From: CAZDAW01 sp964503685
GTDB lineage: Bacteria; Chloroflexota; Anaerolineae; Anaerolineales; Anaerolineaceae
Length of the DNA stretch: 19,180 bases
Direction of reading: 5' to 3'
Assembly (NCBI GenBank): GCA_964503685.1
Contig: CAZDAW010000067.1
Span: forward strand, 1-19,180
This document shows, piece after piece, positions 7,836 to 13,841 of the stretch (position 1 is the stretch's first letter; the number at the start of each line of letters is the position of its first letter). A model generated the notes under the pieces. It saw nothing but the letters and a program-made list of their open reading frames with translations. It had not been told where the DNA came from and made no database searches. A program made the translations under genes and the position numbers.

Positions 7836-8885
7836 TTATCTCAGTGAAAAATAAATCATCAACCAGAAGGGAATCAGCCCGCCCACGGCGGTCATGGCGA
7901 GCAAACCCAGGCCGATGGTGATCCAGTCGAGGTTGAGACCACCGCCAGCTTCGGTTTCGCTTTCGGTTTCAGCCTCATATTCCAGGGTTGGTTCCTGGGA
8001 ATAAGCTGCCTGCGTCTGGGCGATGGGCGTCTGCACCAGATGGACTGGCGCCGGGATTGCTGCGGCATTGCTGAAAGTGAGTAGAACGTGGCCGAGCTGG
8101 TCGGCTGTACGATAGCGCGCCGAAGGCTCCTTGGAAAGCACTTTGAGGATGATCTGTTCCAGCGTTTCAGGAATAGCCGGGTTAAGGCGGCGGGGTGGGA
8201 TGGGCGTTTGATTCTGGTGGAGCTGCCCAAGGCGTTCCGGATTATCGGCATTGAAGGGCAACTGGCCGGTAAGCATTTCGTAGGCAATCACACCCAGGCC
8301 GTAAACATCGGAGGCAGGCGAGGGCGCTCCGCCAGCAGCCTGCTCGGGCGAAAAATATTGCGGCGACCCCCACACGAAATCGGAGTGCTCGTCAGGCGGG
8401 ATGGTCGAAAGGGCGCGGGCAATGCCAAAATCGGCCACTTTCAGGCGTTTGTCGGGCGAAACCAACAGGTTATGCGGTTTGACGTCGCAGTGGACCAGAC
8501 CGGCGCGATGGGCATAACCCAGCCCGGCGCAGGCTTGAATGATGAGCGGTATGGCCTCATCGACCGAGAAACGCCCATGCTGGCGGATGAGAGTTTTTAG
8601 ATCAGCGCCTGGCATATATTCCATGATGATGAACAGGCGTTCCTGATCTAGGCCAAAATCGTGGACGGTGATGATGTTGGGGTGAGAAAGATTGGCGGCT
8701 GCTTTCGCTTCCTGTTTGAAGCGTTCGCGGAAAGCCGGGTCGCGAGAGTAATCTTCTCGTAGAATTTTTACAGCGACCGGACGATCGAGCATGGTATCGC
8801 GGCCGTGGTAAACAATGGCCATACCGCCTGTTCCCAGGCGGTGGATTAATTGGTAACGGTTGTTTAATAAGGGAACTTCCGCCAT
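7836..8885 (-). CDS. Ser/Thr protein kinase with C-terminal membrane anchor (PknB/PrkC-like catalytic domain)
   Basis: A protein of 349 aa. The Hanks-type kinase domain spans about 11-275: P-loop GTGGMAIV (18-25), ATP-binding K40 in VAVKIL, alpha-C E59, catalytic loop HCDVKPHN (132-139) with D134 and N139, DFG (152-154), and GSPQYFSPEQ (173-182) as the substrate-binding loop. All catalytic residues are present, but the Arg of the usual HRD motif is Cys133, so it is a non-RD kinase. A Glu-rich linker (TEAGG region) precedes one hydrophobic segment at about 320-345. Only four residues follow that segment, so there is no PASTA or other external sensor domain. GAGGGAG lies 8-10 nt before the ATG. 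No PP2C phosphatase gene is adjacent. Confidence 0.93.
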   Translation of the reverse strand: MAEVPLLNNRYQLIHRLGTGGMAIVYHGRDTMLDRPVAVKILREDYSRDPAFRERFKQEAKAAANLSHPNIITVHDFGLDQERLFIIMEYMPGADLKTLIRQHGRFSVDEAIPLIIQACAGLGYAHRAGLVHCDVKPHNLLVSPDKRLKVADFGIARALSTIPPDEHSDFVWGSPQYFSPEQAAGGAPSPASDVYGLGVIAYEMLTGQLPFNADNPERLGQLHQNQTPIPPRRLNPAIPETLEQIILKVLSKEPSARYRTADQLGHVLLTFSNAAAIPAPVHLVQTPIAQTQAAYSQEPTLEYEAETESETEAGGGLNLDWITIGLGLLAMTAVGGLIPFWLMIYFSLR

Positions 8886-8907
8886 TCCGATGCTTCTCCC
8901 TCGCAGA

Positions 8908-8916
8908 ATTATATCA
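8908..8916 (-). promoter_or_regulatory. extended -10 promoter of the kinase-rpe operon
   Basis: On the minus strand TGATATAAT is a perfect extended -10 (TGnTATAAT). The start point would be near 8901, about 16 nt before the ATG at 8885. No good -35 is seen at 17 nt. Confidence 0.5.
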
Positions 8917-8969
8917 TAAGGCGCTCAGTGGTTGTTGGGCGGAGCATTACAACCGGAAAATCTGAGGTC

Positions 8970-8978
8970 TGTTATAAT
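8970..8978 (+). promoter_or_regulatory. extended -10 promoter of the CAX operon
   Basis: TGTTATAAT at 8970-8978 is a perfect extended -10 without a clear -35. The start point would be near 8985, giving a 29-nt leader to the ATG at 9014. This decides the CAX start, because the alternative TTG start at 8978 would overlap the -10. Confidence 0.55.
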
Positions 8979-9013
8979 TGATCAGTTCATCTTATTTTGA
9001 GAAAAGAATCGTT

Positions 9014-10102
9014 ATGACTAAAAAACTCATCGCCTATCTGAAAGAAAATCCATTTTCAATCTTATTGCTGGCATTTCCTCTGGCGCTGTGGGCGGAATGG
9101 GGAGAGTGGGGTGCAGTTTGGGTCTTTGTTCTATCCGCTGTTGGGGTGATACCACTGGCTGGCTTTATCGGCGAGGCCACCGAAGCCCTGGCGAGCCGCA
9201 TGGGGCCGCGGGTGGGTGGACTGCTTAACGCAACACTGGGGAATGCAGCCGAGTTGATTATCACTCTGGCGGCGATCCGCGTCGGGTTGCTCGATCTGGT
9301 CAAGGCTTCGATTACTGGCTCCATCCTCGGCAATCTGCTTCTGGTGATGGGTTTTTCCATGCTGCTGGGCGGAGTGAAAAATGGCGTACAAAAATTCGAC
9401 CGCCAGCATTCGAGCAATAACGCTGTTCTGCTTATCCTGTCGGTTCTGGCGCTGGTCGTGCCTTCGTTCTTCAGCCATTTTATTGGCGAGGAGGGCAGCG
9501 TGAAGGTCGAGGCGCTCAGCCTGGGCGTGGCTGTGGTGATGATTCTGGTTTATGCGCTGGGTATTATTTACAGTCTAAAGTCGCGCAAGAGCCCGCTGGC
9601 TTATTCGCCGGAAAAACCCAACGCCCACGAGCATAAAGCATGGAGCATCCCTGTTTCAATCGTCGTGCTGGCGCTGGCAACCGGTGGCGTGGTCTGGTTG
9701 AGTGAACTGCTTGTGGGGGCGGTTGAAATCGTTGTTGCTGACCTGGGTCTGTCGGAATTTTTCCTGGGCATCATTCTCATTCCCGTCATCGGCAATGTAG
9801 CCGAACATCTGGTGGCCGTGCGGGTAGCGCTGCGCGATCAGATGGAACTCAGCATGGAGGTAGCTTTATCGTCCAGCCTGCAAATTGCCCTTTTCGTTGC
9901 TCCGCTGCTGGTTTTCATCAGTCTAATGATGGGCAAACCTCTCACCCTGATCTTCAATCCCTTCGAACTGGTTGCCCTGGGGGCGGGCGTGCTGGTTGCC
10001 GCGCTCACCGCTGTCGACGGTGAATCAAACTGGCTGGAGGGGGCGACTTTATTGGGCCTTTATCTTATCTTGGGTCTGGGATTTTTTCTTTTGCCTGCAT
10101 AA
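9014..10102 (+). CDS. calcium/proton antiporter, CAX family
   Basis: An inner-membrane cation exchanger of 362 aa that swaps Ca2+ (or other divalent ions) for H+. It has about 11 hydrophobic segments and the two inverted alpha-repeats typical of the CaCA superfamily: GFIGEATEALASR with ATLGNAAELIITLAA (catalytic E80 approximately), and IPVIGNVAEHLVAVRVA (E264 approximately) with SLQIALFVAPLLV. The central cytoplasmic loop is short and basic (LKSRKSPLAYSPEKPNAHEHK). The start chosen is the ATG at 9014 with GAGAAAAGA upstream; a longer form from TTG 8978 is disfavoured because it lies in the promoter. The next gene begins immediately after the stop (TAAATG), so the two are translated together. 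The family is firm; the ion specificity is inferred. Confidence 0.93.
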   Translation: MTKKLIAYLKENPFSILLLAFPLALWAEWGEWGAVWVFVLSAVGVIPLAGFIGEATEALASRMGPRVGGLLNATLGNAAELIITLAAIRVGLLDLVKASITGSILGNLLLVMGFSMLLGGVKNGVQKFDRQHSSNNAVLLILSVLALVVPSFFSHFIGEEGSVKVEALSLGVAVVMILVYALGIIYSLKSRKSPLAYSPEKPNAHEHKAWSIPVSIVVLALATGGVVWLSELLVGAVEIVVADLGLSEFFLGIILIPVIGNVAEHLVAVRVALRDQMELSMEVALSSSLQIALFVAPLLVFISLMMGKPLTLIFNPFELVALGAGVLVAALTAVDGESNWLEGATLLGLYLILGLGFFLLPA

Positions 10103-10600
10103 ATGAGAAGACAAAACGACTGGCTTTCGGGTTTCAGAGACAGATGGGTGATTGTAGGGGGAATCATTGTCTGCGGGCTGTTGCTCACGTTTTGCGGATT
10201 GTTCCTTGTCCTCACTGCTCCTTCTGGCAAAGGTGAAGCGCCGCAGGGTGTTTTGCTGACGATCGTTCCGCCGGATATCTCGCCCACCCCGGCGGTTACT
10301 GCGACGAACAATTCTGTCACGCCTGTTTCTGTTGCTACGGCAACTCTGCCGGCGGGTACGATTGGTGTGGGGTCTTATGTGCAAATTTCTGGCGTGGGGA
10401 ATGATGGATTGCGCCTGCGCAAGGACCCAGGGCTGCAAAGTACGCCGCTCTTTTTAGGGTGGGAAGCCGAAGTTTTTCAGGTCAAAGACGGTCCTAGTGA
10501 GGCGGATGGTTATACCTGGTGGCTTCTGGAGGCCCCCTACGATGCCAACCGGAGCGGCTGGGCGGCATCGAATTACCTTGAATGGGTTCAGAACCCCTGA
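10103..10600 (+). CDS. membrane-anchored SH3-like domain protein
   Basis: A protein of 165 aa. A basic N-terminus (MRRQNDWLSGFRDR) is followed by one hydrophobic segment at about 13-35 that anchors the protein with its C-terminus outside. A Pro/Thr/Val-rich linker (about 45-80) leads to a bacterial SH3-like fold at about 90-160, recognised by GSYVQISGVGNDGLRLRKDPG, the GWEAEVFQV strand, and the closing YTWWLLEAPYD ... GWAASNYLEW. Such domains typically bind cell-wall or other surface ligands. Its ATG directly follows the CAX stop codon, so the two form an operon, but why an antiporter should be coupled to an SH3 protein is not evident from the sequence. Confidence 0.8.
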   Translation: MRRQNDWLSGFRDRWVIVGGIIVCGLLLTFCGLFLVLTAPSGKGEAPQGVLLTIVPPDISPTPAVTATNNSVTPVSVATATLPAGTIGVGSYVQISGVGNDGLRLRKDPGLQSTPLFLGWEAEVFQVKDGPSEADGYTWWLLEAPYDANRSGWAASNYLEWVQNP

Positions 10601-10665
10601 GATTTGACGAAAAATTAATAGTATTTGATTTGCGTTTTATTTAAAATCAATATATAGTTTTAATT

Positions 10666-11220
10666 ATGAAACGGGATGAAACCTTGAAATCATTGCGAAC
10701 ATTTGCTGAACGCGCCTATTTACGCACTCAGGCAGGCGATATTCTTACCCGCTGTATCGATGAGTATAGCAGCAAACCGATCCAGCAACTCGTCGAAGCG
10801 TTGGTGGTTGCCGGTCCCTCAAGCCTTTCAACTTTGCGCGAGATCCTCGCCGAAACTCACCGCCGACGCCTGCAATTGGAAGATGATCGCCGCCAGATTT
10901 ATGACGGGTTAACTCGCAATCTGGAATACTACGCCGTCCCGATTCGCAATTTCGGTGATCCTCAGCAGCTTGCTGATGTGACTCCCGGTCAGTTTGTCGA
11001 ATGGCTGCGCCAGCAGGGGATCAGGGACGATGAGACGCTGGCATCTTGTCTGCAGCTCTTCCACGATTCGCGTGAACTGGTTGAGGTGTTGAATCAGCAT
11101 ATTGCCTTGTTTGAAGAGATCAAATCCTATTTGCAGGATTGGATGTTCGGGGTAGCCTATCATTCGGTGCGCATCATCCCCGACCAACCCAGGGGCTACC
11201 CTTCCCAGTTTATCCAATAG
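10666..11220 (+). CDS. uncharacterised protein, 184 aa, helical
   Basis: I do not recognise this protein. It is soluble with no signal peptide or membrane segment, and it is rich in Leu, Gln, Glu and Arg with strongly helical stretches (FAERAYLRTQAGDIL, LREILAETHRRRLQLEDDRRQIYD, LQLFHDSRELVEVLNQHIALFEEIKSYLQDW). The C-terminus is a short Pro-rich tail (IIPDQPRGYPSQFIQ). Codon use looks like that of its neighbours, and the reading frame is open from its only plausible ATG. There is no Shine-Dalgarno. A TATATA at 10651-10656 sits so close that the mRNA might start almost at the ATG. It is convergent with the DUF362 gene. Confidence 0.78.
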   Translation: MKRDETLKSLRTFAERAYLRTQAGDILTRCIDEYSSKPIQQLVEALVVAGPSSLSTLREILAETHRRRLQLEDDRRQIYDGLTRNLEYYAVPIRNFGDPQQLADVTPGQFVEWLRQQGIRDDETLASCLQLFHDSRELVEVLNQHIALFEEIKSYLQDWMFGVAYHSVRIIPDQPRGYPSQFIQ

Positions 11221-11256
11221 AGATTAAATATTAAATATCAGGCTCTCTCCCGCCCC

Positions 11257-11307
11257 AAAGACCTGGGTGGGTTTGACTGTTTTCGTTTCAGTCTTTAGAG
11301 CTTTTTT
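11257..11307 (+). terminator. possible terminator of the 184-aa gene
   Basis: AAAGACCTG (from 11257) can pair with CAGTCTTT (11289-11296) with one bulged C. An alternative short stem is GACTG/CAGTC around a 9-nt loop. A run of six T follows at 11302-11307. The T-run overlaps the stop codon of the convergent DUF362 gene. The stem is weak. Confidence 0.35.
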
Positions 11308-12523
11308 ACTTCCGGCGCCGGCCGCTTAACCACCAAATGCCCAGTCCGGTCAGGGTCGCTGCGACAGCGATGGCTGCTCCTGCCTGGACGACTGTTTTTG
11401 GTTCCATGCCTGGCATGACTACCTTGCCGTCGCCGTAAGATTCGAACAGTTTACCCCAGGGGGTGTTCAATGCTTTGGTCACACGTTGCCGTCCTACAAA
11501 AGGATACCAGTACACGTTATGATAGAAATTGCTGGCAAAGTAGCTCCAGGGGACGATCGGACTGCGCAACAGAATATTCTCGAAAGGCTTGAGCGGGCCG
11601 TGGTAAATCATCTTTTGGCCACGTGAGGCGAATGTGTCCTCCTGGCGGAAATTCCAGGCGGGTTCCTGCTCGATGTCATAGCCTACAATCTCGATCTTGC
11701 GCGGATCGCCAACGCCCAGATCGTAATCGTTAGCGATGCGGATGAATGGGATCGCCATGGGATTGAAACCCTGTAACTTCGCTGAAATGGCGTCGATGGC
11801 TACCTGGTCGGCTGAAGCCAGCAGGATGTTCTTTTCGTGCCAGCGCATGGCACGCGGGCCGGGGCCATCGCCGGCGAAGGTGCCGTCCATTACAGCAAAC
11901 AGGCCGGGGTGAATATCCTGCTGGATCATTAACAAATCCACCAGGGTTTCGTGGATGACACTGTGCGTCCAGTGACGGTTGCGGTGGAGCAGCCCGCCGA
12001 AGGCGTTCTTCATCGCCCCGGTGATCTTGGTGAAGACATGGGTTTTGACCGTGGGCAGGTGGACGATGTTCTTGCCTATCAGGGTCTTGGGAATGTAAAC
12101 TCCCTCAGGAAAAACTTGGTCAAGGCACAGGAAAGGTTGTTTGGGGGTGTAGCGTTCCCATTCGAATTTCTCTTCGTATAGGTATTCGCAGGGTACGTTG
12201 TACTGGTCAGTGACGAAGCGATGCTTATTGTTGATCTCACCTACCGAGGTATCGACGACGACGGTGTCGTTGTGAATGCCGACCAGGTCGTTGTAGCCCG
12301 ATTTTTGCAGGGCGCGGATGACGCCTTCGAGCTGCCAGGGCGTCGTCGAGCAGGCGGGGTACCAGGTCTGCCAGGAGATGTTGATCTTGAGGCCGGTGGT
12401 TTTATCTTTGGGGAGGGCTTGTTCGAAATCGGCCAGCTTCATCAGACGTTCGATGTCGTCGAGGACGGTTTCAGGGGTGGTTTTCAATACGGCAACTTTA
12501 CCCTTGCCGGGGAAATTGGTCAT
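11306..12523 (-). CDS. DUF362 domain protein with C-terminal membrane anchor
   Basis: A protein of 405 aa. The DUF362 core is recognised by VHLPTVKTHVFTKITGAMKN (about 165-185), GLFAVMDGTFAGDGPGPRAM (about 225-245) and NILLASADQVAIDAISAKL. The family has no settled function. No ferredoxin-type Cys cluster is present, although some family members carry one. The last 35 residues contain one hydrophobic helix (AGAAIAVAATLTGLGIWWL) followed by GRRRK, a tail anchor or C-terminal membrane stop. The ATG at 12523 is chosen because AAAGGAG lies 8 nt upstream; a longer in-frame reading from 12646 would add 41 residues of unlike composition containing that Shine-Dalgarno. It is divergent from the methyltransferase. 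Confidence 0.86.
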   Translation of the reverse strand: MTNFPGKGKVAVLKTTPETVLDDIERLMKLADFEQALPKDKTTGLKINISWQTWYPACSTTPWQLEGVIRALQKSGYNDLVGIHNDTVVVDTSVGEINNKHRFVTDQYNVPCEYLYEEKFEWERYTPKQPFLCLDQVFPEGVYIPKTLIGKNIVHLPTVKTHVFTKITGAMKNAFGGLLHRNRHWTHSVIHETLVDLLMIQQDIHPGLFAVMDGTFAGDGPGPRAMRWHEKNILLASADQVAIDAISAKLQGFNPMAIPFIRIANDYDLGVGDPRKIEIVGYDIEQEPAWNFRQEDTFASRGQKMIYHGPLKPFENILLRSPIVPWSYFASNFYHNVYWYPFVGRQRVTKALNTPWGKLFESYGDGKVVMPGMEPKTVVQAGAAIAVAATLTGLGIWWLSGRRRK

Positions 12524-12683
12524 GATAGCGACTCCTTTATTAATAAGACTAAAGAGTGGATTGCCAACGCTTTTCTGATGCTTTTGCAAGACTTCGCTTT
12601 GCTCGGTGGGGCGGTCTCTCGATTGCATGAATTTTCGAATGAGCATCAGGCGGCGTTATTTTTATGATATGATGTATTGTACC

Positions 12684-13490
12684 ATGGACGATTACACAAA
12701 AGTCAATCAGGCTATGTGGGACGAATTGGCCGATATTCATGTCCAGTCCACCTATTACAATGTGAAGGGGTTTAAAAATGGGCAGACTTCGCTGCGCCCG
12801 TTTGAGATCGAAGAAGTGGGCGAGGTGGAAGGCAAATCGCTGCTGCACCTTCAATGTCACTTCGGGCTGGATACCTTATCCTGGGCGCGGCGCGGGGCCG
12901 TGGTCACCGGGATGGATTTTTCACCGCGGGCCATCGAAATTGCCCGAAGTCTGGCGAAGGCGCTCGACATACCGGCGCGCTTCATCCAGTCCGATCTGTA
13001 CGATCTGCCGAGTCGCTTGGACGAAACCTTTGATATCGTTTACACCTCGATCGGTGTACTCACCTGGCTGCCCGATCTGAAACGCTGGGGGGAAGTGGTG
13101 GGGCGTTTCCTCAAACCGGGTGGGGTGTTCTACATCGCCGAATTTCACCCCTTCCTGATGGTCTTCGAAAACGAAGGCGAGGTTACCGGTTTACGCATCG
13201 GGTATCCCTATTTCGCCTCACCGGAGCCAATCGCCTGCGAATCAGACGAGTCTTACGCCGACCCCGCGGCGCATGTGGAGCATCGAATGTCCTACCAGTG
13301 GCAGTACAGCCTGGGTGACGTGCTTAATTCGCTGATCGCCGCCGGGCTGCGCATCGAATTTCTGCACGAATTTCCCTTCTGCGCCGACCCGATTCACCCG
13401 CTGATGAATCAGAGCGCCGACGGCTTCTGGCGTCTGGAGGGCGACCCGCTGCCGCTGATGTTCTCGATCCGGGCGGTCAAAGAGGGATAG
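12684..13490 (+). CDS. class I SAM-dependent methyltransferase (LQCHFG type)
   Basis: A cytoplasmic protein of 268 aa. The SAM-binding Rossmann core is at about 50-155: motif I reads LLHLQCHFGLDTLSW (about 53-67) in place of the usual DLGCGTG. It is followed by VTGMDFSPRAIEIA (acidic D at the end of beta-2), QSDLYDLP, DIVYTSIGVLTWLPDL and FLKPGGVFYIAEFHP. The C-terminal third, with WQYSLGDVLNSLIAAGL and LHEFPFC, is the family's usual substrate-side part. The substrate cannot be read from sequence. The start ATG at 12684 is inferred because MDDYTKVNQAMWDELA is the typical family N-terminus. No Shine-Dalgarno precedes it and two TATGAT boxes (12663-12673) end 10 nt upstream, so the mRNA may be leaderless. 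Its 3' end meets the TfoX-like gene. Confidence 0.88.
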   Translation: MDDYTKVNQAMWDELADIHVQSTYYNVKGFKNGQTSLRPFEIEEVGEVEGKSLLHLQCHFGLDTLSWARRGAVVTGMDFSPRAIEIARSLAKALDIPARFIQSDLYDLPSRLDETFDIVYTSIGVLTWLPDLKRWGEVVGRFLKPGGVFYIAEFHPFLMVFENEGEVTGLRIGYPYFASPEPIACESDESYADPAAHVEHRMSYQWQYSLGDVLNSLIAAGLRIEFLHEFPFCADPIHPLMNQSADGFWRLEGDPLPLMFSIRAVKEG

Positions 13491-13493
13491 TTT

Positions 13494-13826
13494 TTATTTC
13501 TTTCGCTTCTCTTTCTTCGGTTTCGGTTCGGGCAGTTCACTGGCAGTGATGCGGATCAATTCGCTGAGCCAATCTCCATCTTCGGCTTTATCTTCGATGA
13601 GAAACGATAGTTTTGCTCCCGGATAGGGCGGCGCTTCGACGGGCTCGCCGATGTATGCCCTGCCGCCCTGGGTGGGTTTGACGAACAACTGGTTGTCGCA
13701 GATCAGGGCGACGACTTTATGATCGCAATACACGGCGTATTCACCGAACATTTTCCGGCTGGCGATCACCCCGGCGCTGCTAATTTGATCGACGATGTAA
13801 TCGACGAACGATGGGTCGGATGCCAT
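13494..13826 (-). CDS. TfoX N-terminal domain protein
   Basis: A protein of 110 aa with a single TfoX/Sxy N-terminal domain: the start FVDYIVDQI, the hallmark SRKMFGEYAVYCDHKVVALICDNQLFVKPT (split here at SRKMFGEYAVYC and KVVALICDNQLFVK), and the APPYPGAKLSFLIED strand. It lacks the C-terminal half of the competence regulator TfoX of Haemophilus, so a role in competence should not be assumed; standalone N-domains are common and uncharacterised. The tail is a run of Lys/Pro/Glu (PEPKPKKEKRKK). AAGGAG sits 11 nt upstream of the ATG. It begins 15 nt after the hydrolase stop on the same strand, so the two probably form an operon. Confidence 0.85.
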   Translation of the reverse strand: MASDPSFVDYIVDQISSAGVIASRKMFGEYAVYCDHKVVALICDNQLFVKPTQGGRAYIGEPVEAPPYPGAKLSFLIEDKAEDGDWLSELIRITASELPEPKPKKEKRKK

Positions 13827-13841
13827 AATGATTCAATCTCC

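Noticed and set aside
7316..8600. Plus-strand frames of 110 and 170 codons opposite rpe and the kinase.
   Set aside because: They are antisense shadows of two well-supported genes, without promoters, ribosome binding sites or known motifs.
12540..12567. TTGGCA-16-TATTAA on the minus strand as a promoter for the DUF362 gene.
   Set aside because: Its start point would fall inside the Shine-Dalgarno at 12532-12538, so it could not yield a normal mRNA.
12524..12646. A longer N-terminus for the DUF362 protein (41 extra residues).
   Set aside because: The extension contains the Shine-Dalgarno AAAGGAG that serves the ATG at 12523, and its sequence does not resemble the family.
13494..13826. A natural-competence regulator (TfoX/Sxy).
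   Set aside because: Only the N-terminal domain is present, which is widespread and not linked to competence by itself. No competence genes are nearby.
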